This document shows, piece by piece, positions 35,122 to 45,158 of a DNA stretch of 64,000 nucleotides (its first letter is position 1; every line of letters starts with the position of its first letter). Made by a program: the position numbers and the translations under genes. The notes below the pieces were generated by a model. That model saw only the letters and a list, made by a program, of their open reading frames with translations, did not search any database and was not told the DNA's origin. Source of the stretch: Candidatus Hydrogenedentota bacterium (GTDB lineage: Bacteria > Hydrogenedentota > Hydrogenedentia > Hydrogenedentales > JAEUWI01); contig JAHBVV010000010.1 in assembly GCA_019637335.1 (NCBI GenBank), forward strand, positions 124,001 through 188,000, written 5' to 3'.

Positions 35122-38100
35122 TCGGAAGTTTCCTCGTCCCAAAGGGGCCTCAATTCGTCGAGTACGAAGCCCTCCGTATACTCTTGTACCAGATTCGCGA
35201 GGCGCGTGTCTTCTTGTTGAAGTTCGGGAAGCAGCGCAAGCGCCTCGTTGATGGCCCCGCGCCAGACCGTGTGGCGGAGGCGTTCCGCGAGCGAGCCGGG
35301 CAGGTTGCGAATCGCTTCGCGCGCCTGCGCCATGGCATACGCGGGCGCGGCGGCGCGGCCCGGTTCAGGCGCATCTTCGTAGTCGTATTCGATTCCGGCA
35401 TGAATCCGCATTTCTTCGAGGAGCTCGTCGATCCGGAAGGGCTTCCGGAGGAACGCGTCCGCGCCGTAGGCCAGGACGGTTTCCCGTTCCTCCGCGAGCG
35501 TGCTGGCGGTGAGGGCGATGACGCAGGCGCGCGGTCCGGACTCCGGAAGCGCGCGGATGCGGCGAATCGCCTCGCGCCCGTCCATGACGGGCATGACGAG
35601 GTCGATGAGCACGATGTCGTGACGGCGCGCGGTGTAGGCGTCGAGCGCTTCCTGCCCGTTGCATGCGGCTTCCACGCGGAATCCGAGCGGGGTAAGCATA
35701 CGGGAGACGAGATCGCGGTTGGTGTCGCGGTCGTCCACCACGAGCACGCGCACCGGGCCGTTGGCGTTGCGGACGGCCTTCACGGCGGCGGCGGGGGCCT
35801 CATCGACGATTTCGGCCTCGTCGCCGGGCTCCACCGGAACGGAAAACACGAACTGGCTGCCCGAACCGGGGGCGGATGTGACGGTAATGTCGCCGCCCAG
35901 GATCCGGGCAAAGTTGCGGCTGATCGCCAGGCCGAGTCCCGCGCCCTCCTGGCGCGCATCGCCGGATTCGGCCTGCTCGAAGCTTCCAAAGATGGATTCC
36001 AGCGCCTCGACCGGGATCCCGCAGCCGGTGTCCTCCACTTCGAAGCGCAGCGGAATTCCGCCGGACGGCGCCATGGACTCGGGGGCGCGCCGCACCCGTA
36101 CGGTAATACGGCCACGTTCCGTGAACTTTATCGCGTTGCCGATCAGGTTGATCAGCACCTGCTTGATACGATTGAGGTCGGCGCGGACACAGGAGGGGAT
36201 TTCGGGCGCGATATCCACCTCCAGCAGCAAGCCCCGTGCGTCGGTCCGAACGCGGAACATCATCTCAAGGTCCTGGAGCATCAAGGGCAGATTGAACGAC
36301 ACAGGCTCAATCTGGACGTGTCCCGCCTCAATACGGGAAAGCTCCAGAATGTCGTTGATCAGCGCGAGCAAATGGTCGCCGCTCCGGCGAATCGCCACCA
36401 GCGCGTGCTTCTGGTCCGCGGAGAGGTTGGGGACGCGCTGGAGGAGCTGGGTGTAGCCGAGCACCGCGTTCATCGGCGTGCGGATCTCGTGCGACATGTT
36501 CGCCAGAAAGGCGCTCTTCGCCCGGTTGCCCGCTTCCGCGGCCTGCATGGCCTCGCGGAGGCGCGCCTCCGCCGCTTTGCGGTCGGTTACATCGTCCGCG
36601 ACGACAATGGCGCGCGGCCTGAAGTCATACGTATCCGTAAACGGGTACATCGTAACTTCACAAATGCATTCCCCCCGCGCCGGAAGTTCAATCGCGGACT
36701 CGTACGCTACGCGCTCCCCCTGAAGGCAGCGGGTGAGCCGGGGCATGATGCCGTTTCGGGCCGCTGCCTCGCCCCAGATGTCCGCGACGGACTTGCCCAC
36801 GGCCGTCTCGCGCGGCACGCCGGTGGCAACGCACCATTCGTCGTTGACGGCTTCGTAGCAGCCATTGGAGTCGATAACGCTCATCATCGAGCGAACCGTG
36901 TTCACGATGAATTCGTAGCGCCGTAGGGTGTCGGCGGCGCGGCGCTGCTCCGTTACGTCGTTGCCAACGCAAAGGATTTCCTGCACGCTGCCGCCGGCGT
37001 CGTAGAGCGGGCAGTTCGTCCACGCGATCCAGACCCGGCGCCCGTCGCGGGTGATGTTTTCATTCTCGTGGACGGAAAAGGCGTCGGGGTTCCGGCCAAG
37101 CTGCGTCATGGCCGAAGCGAGATCTCGCCCGCGGTGATCCGTCGCCGGGACGATGGTGCCAACGATGTTCTGGCCGATAATCTGGCCCGACGGATAGCCG
37201 AAAAACTGTTCGCCATACCGGTTCAGGAACCGAACTTCGCCCGCAGGCGTCATCCGCAGAATAATGCTGTGGGCATTCTCGACCAGTGTCCGGTAATTCT
37301 CCTCGCTCTCGCGGAGCGCCGATTCCGTCTTGATACGGGCCGCCACTTCCCGGTGGAGCCGCCGGTTGTGGTAGGAAATGAGCCCCAGTATCGGCAGGAA
37401 CACCGCAACGATGGCCGCGAGGAGGCCGATCGCGCGGCGGATGTCGAGGCCCGTCTGCATTTCGATGTCGATCCACTTCTGCCGGATCTCCAGGGCCTCC
37501 TCCTCCGTGACGGAAGCGATGCCCTTGTCGAGGATGCGCGCGAGCTCGGGCCAGTCCTTCCGCACGCCGAAGTGCAACTCCTCCACGCCCTCACCCGCGG
37601 GCACCGCGAGCCGGAGATTGGAGAGGCCCAGCCGCTTGATCCAGTAGGCGGTGGTGGCCGCGTTGCCGATCGCGCAGTCCGCCTCCCCCCGCGCCACCGC
37701 CGTCAGCGCCTCGCGGAAGGTCGGATGAAGCACGGGAGACAGGCTGGATTGCTCCGTGACAAAGGCGTGGTGCGACGTGTTCTGCTGCACGGCGACCCGC
37801 AACCCGTGAAGGTCCTCCAGCCCGCCCACAAAGGGGTTGTCGAGGCGCGTGATGATAACGCGGTGAAAGGCGAGGTAGGGCCGCGAGAATTCCAGGAATT
37901 GATCGCGCTCGATGCTGCGGCCCAGGCACGGAAGCACATCCAGTTCGCGCTCCCGGGTCAAACGTACAGCCTCGTCCCAACCCTCCGTGTGTACGATCTG
38001 CATATTGATTCCGAGACGCGCGTTGAGCAGCTGGACATAGTCCGAGGCCATGCCCAGATAGGTCCCGTCCTCCCCGGCGTACTCGAAGGGGGCGAATTCC

Positions 38101-38996
38101 GGGTCGATGCCCAGCCGGATCACCGGGTGTTCCCGGATCCACGCGTGCTCCGCCTCCGTAAGGGGGATACGCTCGGGGGTGGTGATATAGCGGCGGATAA
38201 TCTCGCGTTTTTCATGCGCGGGGAGCGCCGCGATGGCCTTGTTCAGAATCTGGACGAGGATCGGGTAGTCCCGGCGAACCCCGATCGAGAGTTGGAGCGG
38301 CCCCAGGTCGGCGTACGGCCCTATCTCGATATTCGGCAGCACATTGTGATCGATCAGGTAGGACGAAACGGCCACGTTGCCCACGTACGCGTCGGCCTCC
38401 CCCCGGGAAACCGCGAGCAGCGCGGCCAGCGAGTTGTCCACCTCGACAAGCTGAAAGTCCGGGTGGTTTGCGCGCAAGTATTCGTGTTCGTAGTATTCGC
38501 GCTCCACCGCCACGCGGCGTCCCGCCAGATCTTCGAGGCGCTGGATCCCGGTTTCCCCCGTGCGGTGGTAGATGGCGTGCGGGAAATCCAGAATCGGGTC
38601 GGTGAACGCCAGGAAGCGCCTGCGCTCGGGCGATGCCTGCATGCCGGGGCCGAGATCGAGCTCGCCTTCCCGCAGCATGCGGTAAAGCTCGGGCCACGGC
38701 GCGGTGACCGGCTCGATCTCGAAACCGGCCATTTCCCCGAAACGCCGCAGGAGATCGGCGTCGATGCCGCGGTACTCGCCGCCGCTCGTTACGAAGTCAA
38801 AGGGCGGCCAGTCGGGCGTGGCGGCGCTCCGCAACACGGGGTGCTGCTGCACCCACGCGCGCTCCTCCGGCGTCAGGTTGATACGGCCTGGCGAACCGGG
38901 AGGCTGCGCGTGCGCCGGTCCGAGCAGCGCCAGGGCGGCGAGGAGGGCGAGTGCGGCCCACCGCGCGAATCCGCTGGTAAAGGGCTGAGTTGTCAA
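35118..38996 (-). CDS. BvgS/EvgS-type hybrid sensor kinase with two periplasmic binding domains
   Basis: A 1292-residue membrane kinase. After a signal segment there are two tandem family 3 solute-binding (Venus flytrap) domains (about 41-275 and 278-515), one membrane helix (about 522-545), two PAS domains (about 566-685 and 693-810), HisKA with His836 (ANMSHEIRTPMNAVLGY), HATPase (GNAIKFT, DTGCGI, GAGLGLAISR) and a receiver with Asp1132 (VLIDLVMPVMDG). The C-terminal 110 residues resemble no recognised HPt. TTG 38996 is chosen because GGAGG lies 6 bases before it and it places the signal segment at the terminus. The ligand may be an amino acid or a nicotinate-like small molecule, by analogy only. 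Confidence 0.88.
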   Translation of the reverse strand: MTTQPFTSGFARWAALALLAALALLGPAHAQPPGSPGRINLTPEERAWVQQHPVLRSAATPDWPPFDFVTSGGEYRGIDADLLRRFGEMAGFEIEPVTAPWPELYRMLREGELDLGPGMQASPERRRFLAFTDPILDFPHAIYHRTGETGIQRLEDLAGRRVAVEREYYEHEYLRANHPDFQLVEVDNSLAALLAVSRGEADAYVGNVAVSSYLIDHNVLPNIEIGPYADLGPLQLSIGVRRDYPILVQILNKAIAALPAHEKREIIRRYITTPERIPLTEAEHAWIREHPVIRLGIDPEFAPFEYAGEDGTYLGMASDYVQLLNARLGINMQIVHTEGWDEAVRLTRERELDVLPCLGRSIERDQFLEFSRPYLAFHRVIITRLDNPFVGGLEDLHGLRVAVQQNTSHHAFVTEQSSLSPVLHPTFREALTAVARGEADCAIGNAATTAYWIKRLGLSNLRLAVPAGEGVEELHFGVRKDWPELARILDKGIASVTEEEALEIRQKWIDIEMQTGLDIRRAIGLLAAIVAVFLPILGLISYHNRRLHREVAARIKTESALRESEENYRTLVENAHSIILRMTPAGEVRFLNRYGEQFFGYPSGQIIGQNIVGTIVPATDHRGRDLASAMTQLGRNPDAFSVHENENITRDGRRVWIAWTNCPLYDAGGSVQEILCVGNDVTEQRRAADTLRRYEFIVNTVRSMMSVIDSNGCYEAVNDEWCVATGVPRETAVGKSVADIWGEAAARNGIMPRLTRCLQGERVAYESAIELPARGECICEVTMYPFTDTYDFRPRAIVVADDVTDRKAAEARLREAMQAAEAGNRAKSAFLANMSHEIRTPMNAVLGYTQLLQRVPNLSADQKHALVAIRRSGDHLLALINDILELSRIEAGHVQIEPVSFNLPLMLQDLEMMFRVRTDARGLLLEVDIAPEIPSCVRADLNRIKQVLINLIGNAIKFTERGRITVRVRRAPESMAPSGGIPLRFEVEDTGCGIPVEALESIFGSFEQAESGDARQEGAGLGLAISRNFARILGGDITVTSAPGSGSQFVFSVPVEPGDEAEIVDEAPAAAVKAVRNANGPVRVLVVDDRDTNRDLVSRMLTPLGFRVEAACNGQEALDAYTARRHDIVLIDLVMPVMDGREAIRRIRALPESGPRACVIALTASTLAEERETVLAYGADAFLRKPFRIDELLEEMRIHAGIEYDYEDAPEPGRAAAPAYAMAQAREAIRNLPGSLAERLRHTVWRGAINEALALLPELQQEDTRLANLVQEYTEGFVLDELRPLWDEETSE

Positions 38997-39086
38997 CGGC
39001 AACCTCCATGACCAGGCGCGGACACCTGCCTGCCCCTCCAGCGGGCGCCGCCAAACCGGGGGCTGCCTGTCGCGCTGCTTTTCATG

Positions 39087-39116
39087 GGTATAGCACGGCC
39101 CGAAACGCGGACGCAA
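39087..39116 (-). promoter_or_regulatory. Possible promoter of the sensor kinase pair
   Basis: Read leftward: TTGCGT (39116-39111), 18-base spacer, TATACC (39092-39087) preceded by TGC, which gives an extended -10. Transcription would start near 39080, about 84 bases before TTG 38996. Confidence 0.4.
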
Positions 39117-39144
39117 GCACAATTTTTCCGGCGCCGGGCCGCGA

Positions 39145-41685
39145 TCAGTCGATCCGGACGCGCGCGAGATAGATGCTCGTCTTGCCCTCGTGGGAGGCGT
39201 AGTAGCTGACCCAGAGAAGGCCATCGTGCCATACGAGACCCGGATAGCTGGTGTCCCCGCCGGACGGGAGGGCCAGGAACTCCGTCAATTTGCCCGTGTC
39301 CGGGTCGATCCAGCAGAGCGAGGTGCGGGTTCGCTCGTCGTAGAGGCGCACCGCGGCCACCAGGCGGCCATCCGGGATCTGGATCATCGCGGGGCCACCG
39401 GTTCGCGCGCCGGTGTCGCGCCAGGTCCAATCGGTGTAGGGCGGCTGGGCCGTTCCGAAGAGCCCCGTGGTTTCCCGCGGGGCCTTTTCGTCGCGCCGCA
39501 GGAGGCACCAGGCGGTACCGTCCTCCGCAAACACGATCTGGCTCTCGTTCGTGTACTCGTTGTCGCGGAGCTTGTCCACGAGCACCTCGAAGTTCACGCC
39601 GTCGTCACTCTTGTAAAGGCGCGTGAAGCGGCTGGGCCACTTGTCGCCCGTCGAATAGCCGATGCCGTAGGCCGTGTCGCCATGCCAGGTGACCCGCCAC
39701 AGCCACAGGTCCTTCTCGCCGATGGGGACGCCCTCGGTCCAGGTGAAGCCGTCTTCGGAGAAGTACGCCATGGTCTGGTGCCGCGCGTCCGCAGGCTGGT
39801 GGAGCGCGGCGGCCCCGGTGAGCATCAGGCGGTTGTCCGGCGTGATGCATATCTGGGCGTCGCGCAGGTCCGCCGTTTCCGAGGTAATCCGCGCGGCGGA
39901 GGTCCAGGTTTCGCCGTTTTCGGAGGTGATGACGCGCAGGGCGCCGTCGGCCGAGACGTGCCCCTGGCCTTCGCGGAAGACGCAGAACCAGCGATCCTGG
40001 AAGCGGATAAGGTTGGTGAAGGCGTTGTGCGGCGCTTCATCCCAGATCCGCGCGTAATCCACCAGCGTCGCGCCTGGGACCACGCCCCGATCCACCGGCA
40101 TGAAGTGGATGCCTTTGGAATTCGCGAGAAAGCGTTTCGCCCGGATATTGGAACCCGCGCCTTCCTCGTAGTAGACGATGAGAACCGTGCCATCCTTGAG
40201 GTTCACCATGGAAGGATAAGCGCCGATGAAATCGTCCACGAACACGTTCTCGCTCCAGGTGTCCGCTTCGTCCAGGCTGTAGTGCAGGCTGGTCTGGGGG
40301 AGGCGGTGCGCCAGGAGGATCACGTCGTTCAGCGTGCGGTGCAGGTACGGCGCGTGGCCCGGGAAGCCGTAGGGCGCCGAGACGCTCCACGTCTTTCCCC
40401 CGTCCCGCGATTCCGACCAGGCCATGGTGTCGCCCGCGCTCCGCTGGGCCGCGTGCAGCGTGCCGTCCTTCAGCTCGATAAGATCGGTTTCCGCGTCGAG
40501 CGGCATCCCGTTGTTGTCAATATCGGCCGGCGCGCCCCAGGTCATCCCGCCGTCCTCGGAGAACACGACCGCGCCATGGCTGAGGCTATCCGTTTCCTTG
40601 TAGAGGCCCAGCGCCAGCCGGCCATCCGAAAGTTCGCGGATGGGGCTGCTGCAATAATAGCCCGCGGTGATTTGCCGCGATTCCGACCAGGTCGCGCCGA
40701 GATCGTCCGAATACACCATCCACGTGCCCAGCCCGGTCCACGGCGGCGAGGCGCCATCGGCCCGGCGCAGCGAGAAGAAGTTGCAGATCAGGCGGCCGCT
40801 GGCAAGCTGGACAATCGACGGATCGCGGTCGTCGTCGGGTCCATCAAACAGCGTGCGCGCCTCGGTCCACGTGCGCCCTTCGTCGCTGGAGAGGCAATAG
40901 GAAATCCGGCCGCCCTTCGGCAGCTGTTCGTTCGGCAGCGCCACGTGGTCGTAGCCCGCGTAGAACACGCACATCAGCCGCCCGTCGCTCAGGCGGCACA
41001 CATCGGGAAAGGCTTCGTAGCCGCCGGCCCCGGCATCCGTGCAAACATACGTGAAATCGGGCGGTGGCGGCGCGGGCAGGGTAAAATCGTGTTCGGCATT
41101 CGCCGGCGCGCCGCTGACGGTGATGTCTTTGACGCGCGCGCGGCCCTGGTTCGCGTAGAACCCGATGCGGCCCTGCTTCAGGGTGGCGTCCTTCGCCTCG
41201 AAAAGCTTCGCGCCGTTCAGGAAAACGCGCAGCGTATCGCCCTCGAACCGAAGTTCGCCCGTGTGCCACGCGCCGGCGGGCTTGTCCAGGCCGCCAGCCC
41301 GCGCGATCTCGTTCCACGACTGGCCCTTATCCGATCGGCACAGGATGGCTTGGGTCTTGTCAAAATGCACGTAGTAATAATGGCTCGCATCCGCCGCGCG
41401 CACGACAAATCCGCAGGCCAGCACCCCATGATCCTGCGGGTCGACCTGAAACGACGCCTTCAGCGATCCGTCGCCCCATTCGAGGGGAAGATAGAACGCC
41501 CGGGCCATCGCCTGGCGCCCGTCCAGCACCAGTTCGCCGTTGTCGATGCGCGCGCTGTCGCTGCCGAAGGTCCAGGCGGCGGAATCGGCCAGATCGAGGG
41601 CGGTATCCGCCGTGAAGGCCGGACCCGCGATCAGGGCGGCCAGGAGCGTGAGAAGCGTGGCGTAGGAGCAGGTAAAACGGGCCAT
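39145..41685 (-). CDS. Exported protein with LamG-like domain and sialidase (BNR) propellers
   Basis: An 846-residue exported protein. The signal peptide ends near residue 26. A DUF1080/concanavalin-like jelly roll (about 27-190, with FQVDPQDHGVLACGFVVRAA and GRIGFYANQGRARVKDITVS) is followed by sialidase-type repeats. Asp-boxes S-x-D-x-G-x-T-W are seen in SSDEGRTW, SDDLGATW, SEDGGMTW and SRDGGKTW, and again later in SENGETW and SEDGFTW, so two propellers are probable. True sialidase activity needs an arginine triad that I did not verify; many such proteins in this group act on other glycans. It starts at ATG 41685 after TAAGGA. Confidence 0.78.
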   Translation of the reverse strand: MARFTCSYATLLTLLAALIAGPAFTADTALDLADSAAWTFGSDSARIDNGELVLDGRQAMARAFYLPLEWGDGSLKASFQVDPQDHGVLACGFVVRAADASHYYYVHFDKTQAILCRSDKGQSWNEIARAGGLDKPAGAWHTGELRFEGDTLRVFLNGAKLFEAKDATLKQGRIGFYANQGRARVKDITVSGAPANAEHDFTLPAPPPPDFTYVCTDAGAGGYEAFPDVCRLSDGRLMCVFYAGYDHVALPNEQLPKGGRISYCLSSDEGRTWTEARTLFDGPDDDRDPSIVQLASGRLICNFFSLRRADGASPPWTGLGTWMVYSDDLGATWSESRQITAGYYCSSPIRELSDGRLALGLYKETDSLSHGAVVFSEDGGMTWGAPADIDNNGMPLDAETDLIELKDGTLHAAQRSAGDTMAWSESRDGGKTWSVSAPYGFPGHAPYLHRTLNDVILLAHRLPQTSLHYSLDEADTWSENVFVDDFIGAYPSMVNLKDGTVLIVYYEEGAGSNIRAKRFLANSKGIHFMPVDRGVVPGATLVDYARIWDEAPHNAFTNLIRFQDRWFCVFREGQGHVSADGALRVITSENGETWTSAARITSETADLRDAQICITPDNRLMLTGAAALHQPADARHQTMAYFSEDGFTWTEGVPIGEKDLWLWRVTWHGDTAYGIGYSTGDKWPSRFTRLYKSDDGVNFEVLVDKLRDNEYTNESQIVFAEDGTAWCLLRRDEKAPRETTGLFGTAQPPYTDWTWRDTGARTGGPAMIQIPDGRLVAAVRLYDERTRTSLCWIDPDTGKLTEFLALPSGGDTSYPGLVWHDGLLWVSYYASHEGKTSIYLARVRID

Positions 41686-41907
41686 CGATAGGGTCCTTAC
41701 ACAAAAGGGGGGTTGGGTTGCCGGTCTAAGCTCCCTACCGTACGACAGATCCGGCTGATGTCGCAAGTGGACGAAGCGGGCCTCACCTCAATGTTCTCAG
41801 ATGGGTTGGCAGGAACCGTTGGCCACGCATCAAAATCCGCGAACCCCGGCGGCGGCGAATCGTCGCGGGCTGCCGGGGTGCTGACGCGACAGGCCGCACA
41901 ACGCGCC

Positions 41908-41950
41908 GCCGGGCCCGGATGCGCCAATCAAGGCGAAATCCGGACCCGGC
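41908..41950 (-). terminator. Long nested hairpin after the first DUF1559 gene
   Basis: GCCGGGCCCGGAT (41908-41920) pairs with ATCCGGACCCGGC (41938-41950) at 12 of 13 positions, and inside it CGCC-AATCAA-GGCG forms a second stem. It lies 31 bases beyond the DUF1559 stop at 41981. No T-run follows, so it may be a factor-dependent terminator or an mRNA 3' stabiliser. Confidence 0.45.
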
Positions 41951-41980
41951 TGTAAAACGGCGCTTACGCTATAGAGGAGA

Positions 41981-43048
41981 TCACGGCGCGTTGCGCAAAT
42001 TGCTGCTCTGGACCGCCGTGGTCATCACATACGCTTTACTTCCTACGGGCTGCGGGTACTTGGCGAATTCAACGTGTCCGTCCATGTACAAGATATTGGC
42101 CCCGCCCGGAACGTGATTGAAGTTGCCCGAACCTTGAAGGGCGCCCGCGGTGGTAAACGAATTGTCCCACATTATCGCCGAGTTGGATTGGGAGGTGGCG
42201 GCGGCTCCGGGGTTGTTGATGTCCGTGATCAAGAAGCGCTCCACGCCTTCGCGCAGTGGCTGGGCCGTCACGACTTGCCCCGTGCTGATGGTGAACGTGG
42301 CCGGGAGGCCGCGGTTCTGATAGAGGCCGCGGGCATTGGGAGAGAGGGTCCCCGCGGCGGCGCTCGTGCTCGTGTTCAGCGCATGGTCACCCGCGCCTTC
42401 CGCGTAGGTCTGGCCGAAGAACAGGGCGACGTCATCCGGGGTCTGAAACCAGGCGCCGTCGACAACTATTGCCCAGTAATTGTAGGACCAGTATCCGCCG
42501 TGGTAGAAGCAGTGCAGTGCCGGGTCATAAATAGACGGATCGCAGTTCCGGTTCCCGCCATTCGGGTGGGCGATTTTGCCCCGCATGATGGGATCGCCGG
42601 AGTTCTCCCAGCCGGACCCGATCGTGCGGTGCATATTGGCTCCTTCGGGGCTCCAGAGAAAGTTATCGAGTTTTGAGCGGTGAAAATCGCCGTCGGACGG
42701 GCAGAACTGGATGTGGAAGTCCGTCAGATATTCCGGGTACAGGTCTTCCGTCGAGTACGCCCGTTCGAGGGTCACGCCCATCCCCGCGCCGTTGGGGTAG
42801 TTTTGCGCGTAGCGGACGGCGCGCGGCGGAAACATTTCGCCCTTGCTCTCGCTCGAAAACATCTTGAATATCACGCCGTGCTGTTTCAGGTTGTTCTGGC
42901 AGCTTGCGCGGCGCGCTGCCTCGCGCGCGCGCGCCAGCGCGGGGAGCAGTATCGCCGCCAGGATTCCGATGATGGCGATGACTACCAGCAGTTCGATGAG
43001 CGTAAAGCCCCGGCGCCTTCCGCCTGGTGTAAAAGGTCGGTGGTTCAT
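41981..43048 (-). CDS. DUF1559 pseudopilin-like protein
   Basis: A 355-residue type IV pilin-like protein. The prepilin peptidase site is at [20 protein letters not shown] (cleavage G/F), followed by [19 protein letters not shown], the Planctomycete-type hydrophobic and amphipathic N-terminus. The large C-terminal domain ends with [19 protein letters not shown], the H-x-G-DG motif of DUF1559, and contains [12 protein letters not shown]. It would be inserted in the inner membrane and assembled, or retained, in the periplasm. There are no other pilus genes nearby. It is transcribed from a strong promoter 260-290 bases upstream. Its closest relative in the window is the gene at 50974. Confidence 0.88.
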   Translation of the reverse strand: MNHRPFTPGGRRRGFTLIELLVVIAIIGILAAILLPALARAREAARRASCQNNLKQHGVIFKMFSSESKGEMFPPRAVRYAQNYPNGAGMGVTLERAYSTEDLYPEYLTDFHIQFCPSDGDFHRSKLDNFLWSPEGANMHRTIGSGWENSGDPIMRGKIAHPNGGNRNCDPSIYDPALHCFYHGGYWSYNYWAIVVDGAWFQTPDDVALFFGQTYAEGAGDHALNTSTSAAAGTLSPNARGLYQNRGLPATFTISTGQVVTAQPLREGVERFLITDINNPGAAATSQSNSAIMWDNSFTTAGALQGSGNFNHVPGGANILYMDGHVEFAKYPQPVGSKAYVMTTAVQSSNLRNAP

Positions 43049-43311
43049 GGGTATTCTCCTTAAAAATTAAGTGGGGATAGCATAGTTACTAAACCGAAAA
43101 ACTAGTCTTTAGGACACATGGAATTCGTGCGGGTATCCGGGAGCCCTGGTGGAGCCGATGCAGGTTGCACCCCGCCGCGCTGCCGCATGATCCGCATGCC
43201 TGTTTAAACGAATCAGCCCATGTTCTGCCCTCGCTTTCCTGCCGGGTGGTACGTCGGCGCGGGCGGTCGTAATGTTGTCCACTATGATCGCCCGTTGCGT
43301 ATCGTGCTAGC

Positions 43312-43340
43312 ATTAAACCATCTCTACGTAGATTTGTCAA
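43312..43340 (-). promoter_or_regulatory. Strong promoter of the first DUF1559 gene
   Basis: Read leftward: perfect TTGACA (43340-43335), 17-base spacer, TTTAAT (43317-43312). It predicts a transcript starting near 43305 with a leader of about 257 bases before ATG 43048. Confidence 0.65.
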
Positions 43341-43690
43341 CACATTAATCGCGGTGTCGTAGAGCGTAGATCATTGCGGCGATCGCGCGGAGGCCCCACA
43401 GGGCACCCGCCGAACCGCGTGCAGGGTACGCGGGCGCTGTTAGGCGCGCATGAGATTGTCGTTATTCTTCGGTGGCGTCGGGCCGCCGGATCGCGGGGGT
43501 TGGTACAGGACGGGACGCGCCGCCACAGGTTGCCGCCAGACCTTCCTGGATCCCGTGCTTCGTCGCGACACTCGTTCAGCAAAGAAAAGATTCGATTGTG
43601 GTGTGGAAGTGGAGGTTGGGTTGGGGAGTTGGCGCCAGCGACGCAACGGTAATGTATGGGCTCCCCCCGCTATGGAGGCAATTCGGCACG
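43341..43690. other. Non-coding interval
   Basis: No gene is convincing here. Frames of 92-115 codons run through the stretch, but they lack a Shine-Dalgarno site, overlap each other in several frames and show no recognisable domain. It separates divergent promoters of the DUF1559 gene and the Gfo/Idh/MocA gene. Confidence 0.5.
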
Positions 43691-43719
43691 TTGCGATTCG
43701 GGAAGGGCGGCAGTACACT
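43691..43719 (+). promoter_or_regulatory. Possible promoter of the Gfo/Idh/MocA gene
   Basis: TTGCGA (43691-43696), 17-base spacer, TACACT (43714-43719). Each box matches at 4 of 6 positions, and transcription would start about 87 bases before ATG 43813. Confidence 0.3.
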
Positions 43720-43812
43720 GTATGGCAATTCAGTAGCGGGCCCCGGCAATATGGTGCAGTTACCGTGAACGGCGGCCCGCGGCTTACAGCGTATTGACGC
43801 GGAGTGTACCGA

Positions 43813-45153
43813 ATGAGCAAGACCGTTTCCCGAAGAACTTTCATGAAGCAGGCGGCGATCGCCAGCGCGGCCCCGCTCGTGCTGCCGCGCCTGAGCTTCG
43901 CACAACCCGCCAACAGCCGGCTGCAACACGCCGCCATCGGCGTGGCCGCGCAGGGCAAGCACGACCTGGGCAATATCGCGAGCCACGACATGGTCGATGT
44001 GGTGGCGCTGTGCGATATTGACGCCGTGAGCCTCCAGCGCGCCGCGGAGCTCTATCCCAATGCCCGGCTCTACCGGGACTGGCGCGAGATGCTGGCGCAG
44101 GAGGAGGGGAAAATCGACTCCGTCAGCGTGGCGACCCCCGATCACACACACGCGCCCGCTTCCTATTCCGCGATTAAGCAGGGGCTGCACATTTTCTGCG
44201 AAAAGCCGCTGACGCACGAGGTCTACGAGGCGCGCAAGGTCACTGTGGCGGCGCGCAAGGCGGGCGTCGTGACCCAGATGGGCAATCAGATCCATTCCCA
44301 CGAGTACTACCGCACCGCGGTGCACTGGGTGCGCGAGGGCGCCATCGGCAAGGTGAAGGAATGGCATTCCTGGGTGGGGCCCGGCGCCATTTTCACCACG
44401 GACGACAAGAAATACCCCGCGGGAACGGACGCGATCCCCGAGCACCTCGATTGGAACCTCTGGTGTGGCACGGGACCACTGATCCCCTTCAAGGAAGGCG
44501 AGTACCACCCGTTCTGGTGGCGCCGCTACCGGGCCTTTGGCGGCGGCGCGGTGGGTGATTTCGGCTGCCACATCTTCGACCCCGTTTATTCGGCGCTGGA
44601 CATCACCAACCCGCTCCAGGTGCTGGGCCGCGCCGAGAGCTACAGCGACGAGGTGCACCCGGCGTGGTCGGTAATCAACTACACCTTCCCCGGCACGCCC
44701 ATGACGGCCTACGGCACCATATGCGCGACCTGGCGCGACGGCGGGCTCAAGCCGGACAAGCTGCTCTCGCCCCACCTGGCGGAGGATTACGAATTGCCGC
44801 CCAGCGGCTCGATGCTCGTCGGCGAGGAAGGCACGCTGATCATCCCGCACGTGGGCAAGCCCCAGCTGCACCCCGTGGCGGACTTCGAGAACTACCCCGT
44901 CCCGCAACTGGAGGAGCGCAGCCACTACCACGAGTTCGTGGACGCCTGCCTCGGCCGCGTGCAGACGACGGGCTCCAACTTCGATTTCGCGGGCCCCATG
45001 GCGGAGGCCGTGCTGCTCGGCAATATCGCCAACCGCCTGCCGGGACAGGCCTTGGAATGGAACGCGCGGCGCTGCCGCTTCAGCAACAACAGCGACGCGA
45101 ACAAGCTGCTGCGCCGCTCCTACCGGGACGGCTTTGAGGTGCGCGGGCTGTAG
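43813..45153 (+). CDS. Tat-exported Gfo/Idh/MocA-family oxidoreductase
   Basis: A 446-residue NAD(P)-dependent sugar oxidoreductase. Its Tat signal (VSRRTFMKQAAIASAAPLVL) precedes a Rossmann domain (HAAIGVAAQGKHDL, VVALCDID, VSVATPDHTHAPAS) with the family motif GLHIFCEKPLTHEVYEAR. The C-terminal beta-sheet domain contains FGGGAVGDFGCHIFDPVYSA, whose Asp/His pair is the typical catalytic or metal position. Exported members act on free or polymer-linked sugars in the periplasm and often sit beside DUF1080 genes, as here (46582). ATG 43813 is supported by GGAG 9 bases upstream. Confidence 0.87.
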   Translation: MSKTVSRRTFMKQAAIASAAPLVLPRLSFAQPANSRLQHAAIGVAAQGKHDLGNIASHDMVDVVALCDIDAVSLQRAAELYPNARLYRDWREMLAQEEGKIDSVSVATPDHTHAPASYSAIKQGLHIFCEKPLTHEVYEARKVTVAARKAGVVTQMGNQIHSHEYYRTAVHWVREGAIGKVKEWHSWVGPGAIFTTDDKKYPAGTDAIPEHLDWNLWCGTGPLIPFKEGEYHPFWWRRYRAFGGGAVGDFGCHIFDPVYSALDITNPLQVLGRAESYSDEVHPAWSVINYTFPGTPMTAYGTICATWRDGGLKPDKLLSPHLAEDYELPPSGSMLVGEEGTLIIPHVGKPQLHPVADFENYPVPQLEERSHYHEFVDACLGRVQTTGSNFDFAGPMAEAVLLGNIANRLPGQALEWNARRCRFSNNSDANKLLRRSYRDGFEVRGL

Positions 45154-45158
45154 GGCGC

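Noticed and set aside
37068-39011. A 647-codon plus-strand frame antisense to the sensor kinase
   Set aside because: No recognisable domain; the opposite strand encodes two clear binding domains, PAS domains and a kinase.
39190-41691. An 833-codon plus-strand frame antisense to the sialidase-like gene
   Set aside because: The minus-strand product has repeated Asp-boxes and a signal peptide; this frame has no domain.
43450-43797. Overlapping frames of 98 and 115 codons before the Gfo/Idh/MocA gene
   Set aside because: Several frames stay open at once, none has a ribosome site, and the region carries promoter-like sequences.
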